From assembly GCF_000429305.1 (NCBI RefSeq), contig NZ_AUBP01000002.1, forward strand, positions 62,001 to 126,000: DNA of 64,000 bases, read 5' to 3'. Below are positions 54,207 to 62,382 of this stretch, piece by piece. The notes under the pieces were generated by a model. That model was given only the letters and a program-made list of their open reading frames with translations. It was not told the DNA's origin and did no database searches. This DNA comes from Desulfovibrio inopinatus DSM 10711 (lineage in GTDB: Bacteria > Desulfobacterota > Desulfovibrionia > Desulfovibrionales > Desulfovibrionaceae). Position 1 is the stretch's first letter. Each line of letters opens with the position of its first letter. The position numbers and the translations under genes were made by a program.

Positions 54207-56279
54207 TCACTCCTCTGATTCCACAGCCACCTGAAGAAATTTAACAATATCAACGTCGTCGATTTGTTCGGATTTGAGGTGTTTTTCTGCGAAAACGCGG
54301 TAGATGCCGCTTTCGAGGAAGAGGTTGAACAAGTCGGGGTCGATGTGGCCGTCGTTGCGCATGAAGCTCATGATGCGTAAGGCTTCATTGAGTGTTTTGG
54401 CTTTCTTGTAGGGTCTGTCTGAAGCGGTGAGGGCTTCGAAGATATCGGCTATGGCCAGGATACGGGCTTGGACGGGCAGAGCTGTTTGATCGAGTCCACG
54501 AGGATAGCCCGTGCCGATCATGGTCTCATGGTGACAGGCGGCAAATTGAGGGACGCGTGCGAGTTGTCTGGGAAAGGGGAGCTGTTCCAGCATGATGAGC
54601 GTATGTATGGCGTGTTCTTTAATCTTGAAAAATTCTTCTGGCGTCAGCGTGCCCCGTGCGATGCGTAAATTGTAGAGTTCTCCCAAGTTGTAGAGATGAC
54701 GCGGACGCTCCATATTGATGCCGTACTCTTTAGGATCGTAACTGGCTTCTCCTTTGGAGCGGTGAATAATGTGCTCTTTCTTATCAGCAAGCAGATGCTC
54801 GGTCGCGGGGAGCGGCGCTTCCGGAACTTTTGCATAGCGGAGCAATTCCGCTTGTGACAAGCCTAGACGATCGTTGAAATGTCGGGTCCATGGTGTTTGA
54901 GCGATGGCTTCAAGACGATTGATTTTGTCCGGACTCATGAACTCGCCACCAACATTGCAGTCGGCAACAAATGCAAAATCATCGTGGAGTGCTTGTATTT
55001 TCGCGTCGAGTTCCGCTTTCAGGGCATCGGCGTCGGCATCGGGTTGCGCAAGAGCTTCAAGGTAGGCAATGGTTTCGTCACGGAGCAATATCTCGAAACG
55101 CATGCGGATTTCGTGAATACGGTTGTAGATGGTTTCGAGTTTGGTCGCTTTATCCACAACATATTCGGGCGTTGTTACCTTCCCACAGTCGTGTAGCCAA
55201 CTTGCCAGATGAAATTCGCGCCACTCCGCGTCCGTCATGTCGAAATCGGCAAATGCGCCATCATTGGTCTCGCAAACCGCTTTGGCGAGCAGATTTCCAA
55301 TGATTGGTACCCGTGCGCAGTGGCCGCCGGTATACGGCGATTTGGTATCAATGGCTCCGGCAAGAACTTGAATGATGGAGTCGAGCAAGCTGGTCTGTGC
55401 TTGCATGAGGTTTTTGTTGTCTTGAGCCACCGCCGCTTGCGAGGCGAGCGCCTCGATGAATCGTTCGGCATCCTCATTGAATGCAACGATGCGGCTGGTT
55501 CCGCTTACACGAGCATTGATGAGAACAAGCACACCGAGGATTTCACCTTTTCGCGGTTTAAGCGGAACAGCAAGGAACGACTGTGATCGGTAGTCGTGCG
55601 CTGTGTCGAATGCGAAGATGTCCTGAAAATCGAAATCTGTACTTTCGTAAATATTGGGCACGTTAATGGTGCGTTCGGTCAGAAAGGCATGGGCGATGGG
55701 ATTGAAATAACGAGGCCTACCTGTCTCATCGCGCAGTGAAATGCATTCTTCGGGGGCATTTCGACCAGAAAGGCCGCCGAGGCGTAATTCAAGTGTGTCA
55801 AAGCGAAGAATTTCATAGGCGAGATGGTTTTCGTCACGCAAGGAAAACAGGATACCACCATCGGCGTTGGTCAGTTCCTTCTGGCCCTGTACAACCATTT
55901 CCATGAATCGGGCATGCTGGCGTTCCATGGAAAGCGCAATACCGAGTCGCACCAAGCCTTCGAGCTTTTCTTGCGCGGCCATAAGCTCCGTGGTGCGTTC
56001 TTTGACTTTTTCTTCGAGATTCTGGGCGTGTTCCGATAGCTTGTGATGCGCTTTTTCCAGTGCCTTTTGCTGGTGCTGGATTTGGACGTTGGCCTCTTTG
56101 AGGCGTTCTTCGCTCCGGTCGCTCATGCGCACCAAGCGGTTGGTCGTTTTGAGCAACTTGGAATAATTTTTGAGCAGTTGCTTGTATTCGGATGGGAAGT
56201 CGGCTGTTTCCGCCTGGCCCAGAACAGACTCGCCATGCTGGATGACTTTGAGCTCGGTCTGATACGTATCGAAACCCAT
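54207..56279 (-). CDS. GAF and divergent HD-GYP protein (last gene of switch operon)
   Basis: 690 residues from ATG 56279; the frame extends to 56501 inside siaC and is not used. A coiled coil (about 25-115) leads to a GAF domain (about 115-300) and an HD-GYP domain (about 310-690). The HD pair is in FHLASWLHDCGKVTTPEYVVDK. About 200 residues are inserted before the second half, where HHETMIGTGYPRGL stands for the usual HHExxDGxGYP with Ile in place of Asp. Activity on c-di-GMP is thus uncertain. In Pseudomonas the Sia switch controls a diguanylate cyclase; here the linked effector would be this protein (inference). Confidence 0.85.
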   Translation of the reverse strand: MGFDTYQTELKVIQHGESVLGQAETADFPSEYKQLLKNYSKLLKTTNRLVRMSDRSEERLKEANVQIQHQQKALEKAHHKLSEHAQNLEEKVKERTTELMAAQEKLEGLVRLGIALSMERQHARFMEMVVQGQKELTNADGGILFSLRDENHLAYEILRFDTLELRLGGLSGRNAPEECISLRDETGRPRYFNPIAHAFLTERTINVPNIYESTDFDFQDIFAFDTAHDYRSQSFLAVPLKPRKGEILGVLVLINARVSGTSRIVAFNEDAERFIEALASQAAVAQDNKNLMQAQTSLLDSIIQVLAGAIDTKSPYTGGHCARVPIIGNLLAKAVCETNDGAFADFDMTDAEWREFHLASWLHDCGKVTTPEYVVDKATKLETIYNRIHEIRMRFEILLRDETIAYLEALAQPDADADALKAELDAKIQALHDDFAFVADCNVGGEFMSPDKINRLEAIAQTPWTRHFNDRLGLSQAELLRYAKVPEAPLPATEHLLADKKEHIIHRSKGEASYDPKEYGINMERPRHLYNLGELYNLRIARGTLTPEEFFKIKEHAIHTLIMLEQLPFPRQLARVPQFAACHHETMIGTGYPRGLDQTALPVQARILAIADIFEALTASDRPYKKAKTLNEALRIMSFMRNDGHIDPDLFNLFLESGIYRVFAEKHLKSEQIDDVDIVKFLQVAVESEE

Positions 56280-56283
56280 GGGA

Positions 56284-56664
56284 CTATTGCGCCTGCATGA
56301 TGAAGGTGGCGTGCTCCAGATCTTCCCCGAACTCCTCTCCGAGCTCCTCCATGTTGTCATCGTCTTCTTCATAGACCCAGATGACGCTGACGGTATTCCC
56401 TCGTTCGGCGACTTCATCAAGCAACTCGAAGAGACCCATGAGAATTTTCGCCGTGCTACTATTGAAGTAGATGAATTCGAAGGTAAATCGAACATCGGCA
56501 TCTTCCAAGTCGTTCAGGTAATCTTCCAACTTGGTGAGCGGTGGCCCGTAGAATTCCTTTACATCTTCGGGGTAGGATTCTCCTTTGATAATGAAATTGT
56601 TATTGTCGAAGTCAAAGAAGATTTCGGGAGAGCGTTCTGTAGTGTTTATTTGCAACGTATTCAT
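56284..56664 (-). CDS. siaC: SiaC-type regulatory phosphoprotein (DUF1987)
   Basis: 126 residues. The sequence matches SiaC: TERSPEIFFDFDNNNFIIKGESYPEDVKEFYGPPLTKLEDYL and FIYFNSSTAKILMGLFELLDEVAERG. The acceptor region NSSTAK contains the Thr that SiaB phosphorylates and SiaA dephosphorylates in the known pathway. The unphosphorylated form binds and activates an output enzyme. It lies between siaB and the HD-GYP gene, five bases before the latter's start. Confidence 0.9.
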   Translation of the reverse strand: MNTLQINTTERSPEIFFDFDNNNFIIKGESYPEDVKEFYGPPLTKLEDYLNDLEDADVRFTFEFIYFNSSTAKILMGLFELLDEVAERGNTVSVIWVYEEDDDNMEELGEEFGEDLEHATFIMQAQ

Positions 56665-56685
56665 GGGTGGAGTACCTTGGTGTCT

Positions 56686-57231
56686 TTAGATGAATGCCTT
56701 AATGGTGAAAAACGATCGAGATGCGTCTATTTCCGCGAAATCAAATTCAATTCCTCCTTCAGCACGTCGGGCGATGTCGATAAAACCCACTCCAGCCCCT
56801 TTACTCCCCTCAGGGGTTTCGCCTTTCAGTGTTTCCTTCCAGAGGGCTTTCAAGCCTTTTTTGTCAAGACTTTTGATTTTGTCCAATCCTTCCTTAAGAC
56901 GGGGGACGTCGTTGGCTTCAATAACATTACCGCAGGTAACGAATACCTGACCATCGCTTTCTCCGACTGAAACAATACCATAGCTGAGTTCCGCCTTGTC
57001 GACTTGGGTTTCACGTTCGGCCGAATAGCGGATAACATTCTGCATTTGCTCAACAAAGATTGAAAAAACCGACTTGCTCTTTTTTTTATCAATTTCGGAA
57101 TGTTCCAATTTTCTTTTGATTGTATTGCCGATGCCCAACAACAGATCTTCGGTCATAAATCCACAGTAACAAAAGGCAATGCCTTGTTCCTGCAGTTGGT
57201 TTCTGAAATTCATCATGGTTTCGGCCAGCAT
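56686..57231 (-). CDS. siaB: SiaB-family protein kinase
   Basis: 181 residues; ATG 57231 has GGAGG three bases upstream. It is a GHKL-like ATPase of the SiaB/DUF6272 type: SIFVEQMQNVIRYSAERE (the N-box Glu and Asn), GIVSVGESDGQVFVTCGN and GSKGAGVGFIDIARRAEGG (ATP lid). It is expected to phosphorylate the neighbouring SiaC on Thr. Confidence 0.9.
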   Translation of the reverse strand: MLAETMMNFRNQLQEQGIAFCYCGFMTEDLLLGIGNTIKRKLEHSEIDKKKSKSVFSIFVEQMQNVIRYSAERETQVDKAELSYGIVSVGESDGQVFVTCGNVIEANDVPRLKEGLDKIKSLDKKGLKALWKETLKGETPEGSKGAGVGFIDIARRAEGGIEFDFAEIDASRSFFTIKAFI

Positions 57232-57269
57232 CGTTCCTCCGCTATGACAGAAGTATCGTTGTCAGTTGC

Positions 57270-59285
57270 TCAAAACTCCAATCCAAGCATGGAAATGTCG
57301 TCACGTCGGCTTTCGTCGCCCTGATAGTCTTCCAACATGGCGTAAAGCCGCTGACCATGTTGTGGAAAGGGAATATCGACGAGCGACAACAACGCGTGCT
57401 TAAAGCGTTTTTTTCCGAAACCTCGTCGTTTCTCTCCACCAATTTGGTCGAAAACACCATCACTAATCATATACAGGCGAAGTCCTGGTTCAAGGTGGAT
57501 ACGACGTTCTTCAAATTGCTGTTCTTGGGGGATGCCACGATAGCCAATACCTTTCTTATTGGGTTTAATTTCTTCGATATTTTTACCCTGAACGACAAAG
57601 AGAGGGAAGCGCGCTCCGGCATAGATCATCGTATTATTTCCAGGCTCCACATAACATAGCCCGAGTTCCATACCGTCATCGGATTCACCGTTTGCCGTAT
57701 GTTGGTTGAGCCTGGATTGCACGATTTGGTGTGCACGCCCCAGTAATTTTCCAGGATATCCGGGTTCGACTTCGGTAAGGGCTCGTGACAAGGCGCCTGT
57801 CGTAATGAGTGTCATGAATGCGCCTGGAACGCCGTGACCGGTGCAGTCTCCCAAGGCGAAGAGGTGGCCTTGACCCCATTTTGCGCTCCAATAGATATCG
57901 CCGCCTACAATGTCACGAGGATACCAAATGATGAAGTGACGAGAAAAAACGTTGGTAAAGTCATCGTCAGGGGGCAATACGGCGCGTTGGATGCGACTTG
58001 CATAGCGAATACTACCGGAAATTATATCCAATGCGTCGTGCAGATTATCCTGGGCTTTTTTGCGTTCAGTGGCATCAAGGCCAATACAGAGAAGGCCTGT
58101 GGGGTCTCCCGTGTGTTCATCCAGGGTAATTTGATTCGTCCAGCTTACCCACACGCGCGAGCCGTCACGACACATGTTCTCGTTTTCATTTTTTTCGTAT
58201 TGTTCGGGATGTTGGATGATGTTGCTGATCAATTGTTCTAAATCTCGGCCTCCGGCCTCCGAGGCAGGGACAATGGTACCGACAATCGGTCGTCCCACGA
58301 TGTCTTCGGATCGCCACCCAAAGAATGTTTGCGCATATTCATTGAAAAAGGTGATATAGCCGTTCAGGTCAAGCTTGAGAATGATACTCTTCGCGGATTC
58401 AACGAGTTCTCGATACTTGCTTTCGCTTTGTTGGATACGTTCCTGGGCTTTGACGCGCTCGGTAACATCGCGAAAGTCTTCAATGATCCCAAGTCGCTCA
58501 CCTTCCGATGAGGTGAAGGGAGTAACGCTGACATCGCAATAGATCGGGATTCCCTGGCTATTGGCCTTACGTGTCGTGAACTCAACACGGTGCTCTCCCG
58601 CTTGAATCCGGTGCAATGGGCACGCTGCTGTTTTGCAGGTCGGTCCACCGAACATTGTGAAGCATTTTTGCCCAATAATTCTTTCGCGATCGTAACCCGT
58701 TAATTCAACAAAAGCATTGTTGACCTTGAGAACAGTAAAGTCGTTGTCGATGACCCGCATACCGCCGCCAGCCGTATTGAAAATTTGTGTCATTTCAGCT
58801 TGAGCACTCCGAAGAGCCTCTTCGGCTTGTCGTCGTTCGGTCACTTCCTGTTCAAGCGCGTCATTTTTTTCTTTGAGTGCCTGCAAGAGTTCTTCACGAG
58901 ACTGACGGGCGAGCATGTCGCGCAATTCTGCAAGATTGGCATCAGAAAGTTGGAGCTGTTCGCGGGGAAGACGCCGCAAGCAGAGCATGGCGTGAGGGCT
59001 GTCGAACTCAACGACATCAAAAAAACGGCGGATATGTCCAGGAAAAGATGAGAGAGATGAAAAACGGAAAGCAAGTGATGGCGCATCCGATGTGATGGAA
59101 AGGCGTATTGCGACGGATACGGGAGGGGATCCCGGTTCTGGACGCGTTATCTCCGAAAAGATTGAAGCCAGTCTGGAACCTTCGATCTCGTTAAAACCGA
59201 GCCTTTTGGCCAAGCGTAATATTTTACGTCGGCCTTCATTGAATGTCTCGATCGTTCGAATATCGAATGTTCCAAGCTGTATCAT
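57270..59285 (-). CDS. SiaA-like PP2C/SpoIIE phosphatase with PAS domains
   Basis: 671 residues from ATG 59285, which overlaps the stop of the RsbX-like gene as ATGA. An N-terminal RsbT-like GHKL domain (about 1-130) has lost the N-box Asn (SEITRPE). A coiled coil, two PAS domains (about 160-290 and 295-420) and a SpoIIE-type PP2C domain (about 450-670) follow, with WYPRDIVGGDIYW and GDCTGHGVPGAFMTLI giving the metal-binding Asps. The phosphatase core is close to SiaA, but SiaA has a membrane sensor and HAMP, so this is a soluble, PAS-sensing version. It should dephosphorylate SiaC or an RsbS/RsbR protein. Confidence 0.88.
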   Translation of the reverse strand: MIQLGTFDIRTIETFNEGRRKILRLAKRLGFNEIEGSRLASIFSEITRPEPGSPPVSVAIRLSITSDAPSLAFRFSSLSSFPGHIRRFFDVVEFDSPHAMLCLRRLPREQLQLSDANLAELRDMLARQSREELLQALKEKNDALEQEVTERRQAEEALRSAQAEMTQIFNTAGGGMRVIDNDFTVLKVNNAFVELTGYDRERIIGQKCFTMFGGPTCKTAACPLHRIQAGEHRVEFTTRKANSQGIPIYCDVSVTPFTSSEGERLGIIEDFRDVTERVKAQERIQQSESKYRELVESAKSIILKLDLNGYITFFNEYAQTFFGWRSEDIVGRPIVGTIVPASEAGGRDLEQLISNIIQHPEQYEKNENENMCRDGSRVWVSWTNQITLDEHTGDPTGLLCIGLDATERKKAQDNLHDALDIISGSIRYASRIQRAVLPPDDDFTNVFSRHFIIWYPRDIVGGDIYWSAKWGQGHLFALGDCTGHGVPGAFMTLITTGALSRALTEVEPGYPGKLLGRAHQIVQSRLNQHTANGESDDGMELGLCYVEPGNNTMIYAGARFPLFVVQGKNIEEIKPNKKGIGYRGIPQEQQFEERRIHLEPGLRLYMISDGVFDQIGGEKRRGFGKKRFKHALLSLVDIPFPQHGQRLYAMLEDYQGDESRRDDISMLGLEF

Positions 59286-59872
59286 TTCAGATACCTCAAA
59301 ACGAGACACGAGGCATCGTCGTTCTCTTTGGAGAACTGAGAAAGTATTTGTTGGGCAATATTTTGGGCATTTCCACGAAGGAGTTCTGGGCGTTCAAAAA
59401 GGTTGAGGTGAGAACGTACGCCATCGGACGTGAGAATGATGACGTCTCGAGGAGTTATCTGCACTCTTGTCAGGCGTGGTGTTGCCATGGAATATCCGAC
59501 AATGCCGTCGCGAGATAGCAGCGTACGGTGATCACCCATAGTGAATATCTTGGCATTGATATTTCCAATGCCGGTGAAGGAAAACCAGCCTGAAGCAATT
59601 TCAAGTCGTCCCACAAAAAGAACACATCCACGAGATCTTTTGATGTGAGTGTGCAGTTCCTGCACGAGTACATCAAGGTTTTCCCGGTTGTGTGCACGGA
59701 GGTAATCCTGAACAACGGAAGCCAGTTCGGCGGCTTTGGGACCATGTCCAAGAACATCAATCAAGGCAATGAAGCATGTGTCTTCGTCGGCGATGATGAC
59801 GCCGGCATCTCCCGATTCGTTTGGGTTTCCGCTCAAAGCCAGATTGGCACAATGAGAGTCAATATGAGGCAT
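59282..59872 (-). CDS. RsbX-like PP2C phosphatase
   Basis: 196 residues, a minimal SpoIIE/PP2C domain. Metal-binding elements include FIALIDVLGHGPKAAELA, VIILTSDGVRSH and KENDDASCLVLR. In Bacillus, RsbX resets the stressosome by dephosphorylating RsbR and RsbS. It overlaps rsbT by 14 bases and the SiaA-like gene by four, placing it inside one translated unit. Confidence 0.86.
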   Translation of the reverse strand: MPHIDSHCANLALSGNPNESGDAGVIIADEDTCFIALIDVLGHGPKAAELASVVQDYLRAHNRENLDVLVQELHTHIKRSRGCVLFVGRLEIASGWFSFTGIGNINAKIFTMGDHRTLLSRDGIVGYSMATPRLTRVQITPRDVIILTSDGVRSHLNLFERPELLRGNAQNIAQQILSQFSKENDDASCLVLRYLK

Positions 59873-60314
59873 ATGGTATGTCCAGCCATTTTCGGGCTCG
59901 GCATGTGGTACCGCACCCTGTTTGCGAACTTATGCTGAAGTCATCCATGATTCGTTTGACACTGGGGAGCCCAAGACCAAGGCTTTTACCGGTTGTGTAA
60001 TGGTCTTGCATGGCCTGTTCAACATCGGCAATGCCTGGTCCGGAATCCACCGCGATGACTTCGATGCCTATCTTTTCGCCCTCTTGGATTCGTCGCAACG
60101 TAATATGCCCCGCGCCAGCATAACGAAAAATGTTCGTTGCCAGCTCGGAGACAACGGTCGCTATAAGAAATTCATCGGACTCGCCAAAACCTATTGTTCG
60201 TGCCATGTCTCGTGCGATGGTAATGGCGCGGGCATTATCGCATGTCTCGTTGATTTCAAGGCAGATTTCATACGGAAGTTCCGTCGTTGTCGTGGTCGAT
60301 TTCATCGCTGTCAT
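59859..60314 (-). CDS. rsbT: RsbT-like switch kinase / anti-sigma GHKL ATPase
   Basis: 151 residues; ATG 60314 has GAAGAG seven bases upstream. GHKL signatures are intact: VVSELATNIFRYAGAGHI (N box), VDSGPGIADVEQAM (G1) and SLGLGLPSVKRIMDDF (G2 region). In stressosomes RsbT phosphorylates RsbS and RsbR, then leaves to switch on a partner. Its 5' end overlaps the acidic tail of rsbS by 47 bases. Confidence 0.9.
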   Translation of the reverse strand: MTAMKSTTTTTELPYEICLEINETCDNARAITIARDMARTIGFGESDEFLIATVVSELATNIFRYAGAGHITLRRIQEGEKIGIEVIAVDSGPGIADVEQAMQDHYTTGKSLGLGLPSVKRIMDDFSISSQTGCGTTCRARKWLDIPYASY

Positions 60315-60765
60315 CTGGTTGCTCTTCTGTTACTTCATCGCCTTCATCGTTCTTGTCCTCATCGTCTTCCACTGTGGCACAACTCGACCGCATAGAGCGG
60401 TGCAAAGCAAGCCCATCTTCAAGCGTGGACGCGCAGAGAAGATCGTCGCAGGGAATGTCCATATCGATAAGTGCCGAGACAACACCGGGTTGAAATCCAA
60501 CAAAGACGGTTATTGCTCCGAGGAGTTTGGTCATGCGAGCGCCTTCCGCCAACGTGGAAAAAATCACTCGATCAAAGAAGTGCATTCGGGAGACATCAAT
60601 AATGACATGGCGGATATGTGCCGTGTGCACTGCGTGGAGAATGCCTCTTTTGAGCTGCGCGTAGTCCGTGTCGGTGGCGTTGGCCGGGGCAGGAACAATA
60701 AGGGTTTCCTCCACAATGTGCATGCCTTCGTTTTCATCAAGCCGCGTTCCACGGGACTGTGTCAT
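60268..60765 (-). CDS. rsbS: RsbS-like STAS protein with acidic tail
   Basis: 165 residues from ATG 60765 (GGAGA upstream). The STAS domain (about 15-115) shows VIIDVSRMHFFDRVIFSTLAEGARMTKLLGAITVFVGFQPGVV, closely following RsbS, but Arg66 stands where the phosphorylated Ser59 of Bacillus RsbS lies. Residues 125-165 are extraordinarily acidic (EDDEDKNDEGDEVTEEQ and DDSDEIDHDND), unlike the Bacillus protein. It would form the stressosome core with RsbR but may not be phosphorylated in the usual way. Confidence 0.85.
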   Translation of the reverse strand: MTQSRGTRLDENEGMHIVEETLIVPAPANATDTDYAQLKRGILHAVHTAHIRHVIIDVSRMHFFDRVIFSTLAEGARMTKLLGAITVFVGFQPGVVSALIDMDIPCDDLLCASTLEDGLALHRSMRSSCATVEDDEDKNDEGDEVTEEQPDDSDEIDHDNDGTSV

Positions 60766-60827
60766 GTATTCTCCATCTGCGGGAAGACAGGGCATGCCTT
60801 TGGTTGATTTGAACGGAGATTCCTCGT

Positions 60828-61637
60828 TTATTTGCCTTTGCGCACGTCAAAATTCAGCATGGTGAATGCGTCGCTAAGGGCATCTTTCAGGCTTGAGTTG
60901 GTGGCAATATCGCCAAGGTCGATGCCGAGTTGGACAATGGCTTCAGCAACGGCTGGAGAAATCCCTGAGATGATACAGCGACAGCCCATCAACTTGGTTG
61001 CTTTCGTGATTTTGATCAGATGGTTGGCAACGGCAGTGTCAACGGCAGCCACCCCCTGAATGTCCAAGATGATGATTTTGGCAGAGGTTTCCTTAATCTT
61101 GGAAAGCATGGCGTTCATCATTTGCTTGGCGCGCATGGAATCGACCACACCGACAACAGGAAGAACAACAATGCCTTCCCATAAGCTAATGGCTGGAGTG
61201 GAAATTTCTTGAATGGTGCGACTTTGTTCTTTGAGTTTTTTTTCCGCGCGGACACGTTCGGTGATGTCAATGATGTATTCCAGGCCACCGACTAAATGAC
61301 CGTCAGCATCTTTGAGAGGCGTTGCCGAGTATTCGATGGGGATGCGACGTCCATTCACATTCAATTCGTTTCTGGCCATGAATGACTTGCCTTCATCCAT
61401 TGCGCGACGCATGCAACATTCTGGTGTATTGCAATGCTCTGAGTTAAAGAGTTCATAACAATACCGCCCCTTGGTATCTTCCAAAGACATACCGAGCATG
61501 TTGAGACCAACCGTATTGATGAAAATAATTTCGAAACCATTATTAATGGCCATGATGGGAGTTGGAATTTGCTCCAGTACGCGTTTTGCTAAATCTGTTT
61601 CAAAATTGTTAATCACTTCATTGTCAGCTTTAGACAT
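60828..61637 (-). CDS. rsbR: RsbR-like PAS-STAS stressosome sensor
   Basis: 269 residues. The N-terminal PAS domain (about 15-130) contains four cysteines close together (60, 69, 74, 75; CYELF and CNTPECC), so redox or metal sensing is possible. The STAS domain (about 150-262) shows LDIQGVAAVDTAVANHLIKITKATKLMGCRCIISGISPAVAEAIVQLGIDL. Thr201 in VDT matches the first RsbR phosphosite; the second is Ala233. GAGGAG precedes the ATG. It is the first gene of the eight-gene operon and presumably the signal input. Confidence 0.9.
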   Translation of the reverse strand: MSKADNEVINNFETDLAKRVLEQIPTPIMAINNGFEIIFINTVGLNMLGMSLEDTKGRYCYELFNSEHCNTPECCMRRAMDEGKSFMARNELNVNGRRIPIEYSATPLKDADGHLVGGLEYIIDITERVRAEKKLKEQSRTIQEISTPAISLWEGIVVLPVVGVVDSMRAKQMMNAMLSKIKETSAKIIILDIQGVAAVDTAVANHLIKITKATKLMGCRCIISGISPAVAEAIVQLGIDLGDIATNSSLKDALSDAFTMLNFDVRKGK

Positions 61638-61667
61638 AAGGTATCTCCTCTATTGTCTCAGTGCTGT

Positions 61668-61688
61668 TGTGATGAATTTTTTATCACA
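61668..61688 (-). promoter_or_regulatory. Inverted repeat before rsbR
   Basis: TGTGAT and ATCACA are separated by nine bases. The half-sites look CRP-like, but true CRP spacing between TGTGA and TCACA is six, not eleven, so it is not a normal CRP site. Confidence 0.4.
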
Positions 61689-62317
61689 GAATAATATTGA
61701 TCTCATTACTCATGCGACAAATGTACGTGCTGCGTCAAGGTGAATTTACCATATTTGTTGTCGTAGTTGTGTTTGTCAAAAATGACATAACCTGAACTAT
61801 TTTTTAAAAAAGAATGATTCTGGGAAGTAGCATTATGATGCCTGTCTGTGTTAATTATTATTAAAAAAATAGTGATGTTGATGATATGGCATTGATATGT
61901 TATGTGATTTTGTATTACATCTTGTGGTGAATGAAGATGTGGAACATAGCGTATGGTATGAATTGAAAACATATAGAATTTATGATGAAAGCACTGCGAA
62001 GAGACGATATGTGTCAACGGGACAGTGGGAACGGTGGTCGGTGTTGTAAAAGGAGGTGTATGATGTTGAGAACAGCGAAAGGCAGTCGAAGAGCGCATAA
62101 CGGTATTCTCATCTCAATGAGAGGGAACTCACTCTAATGAACGTATTAGTCTCATAGCCATTGTACTGAAAATGATCGTGTATGATGCAGAGATATATCG
62201 CTTCTGTTGTGGAGAAGCAAGAACGAGAGAGGAGGAGGGAGACGCCTTGTTGAGGGCTGGATAAAATTAATGTGTGAATGAAGTTTTCTGGAAAGCGGTC
62301 GCCTTTGACTTTATATT

Positions 62318-62354
62318 TGAAAAACGGCTGAGAAGGGTTTCCTTCTCAGCCGTT
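62318..62354 (-). terminator. Terminator of the P-type ATPase gene
   Basis: On the minus strand AACGGCTGAGAAGG pairs with CCTTCTCAGCCGTT around a 4-base loop, a 14-bp perfect stem, and continues into a run of five T. Confidence 0.92.
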
Positions 62355-62382
62355 CGATCTGTGTTTGTGTGTTGAGCGTTCC

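Larger units (their letters stand above)
61638..62382. other. 745-base A+T-rich region upstream of the rsb operon
   Basis: I found no credible gene. Nearest rsbR is TGTGAT-N9-ATCACA (61668-61688), an inverted repeat that may be an operator or hairpin 31 bases from the ATG. The far end holds the proton ATPase terminator. Confidence 0.5.

Noticed and set aside
61668-61688. CRP binding site before rsbR
   Set aside because: The TGTGA and TCACA half-sites are 11 bases apart instead of six.
61706-62098. 130-residue frame in the A+T-rich gap
   Set aside because: His/Asn-rich low-complexity translation, no ribosome site, no recognisable fold.
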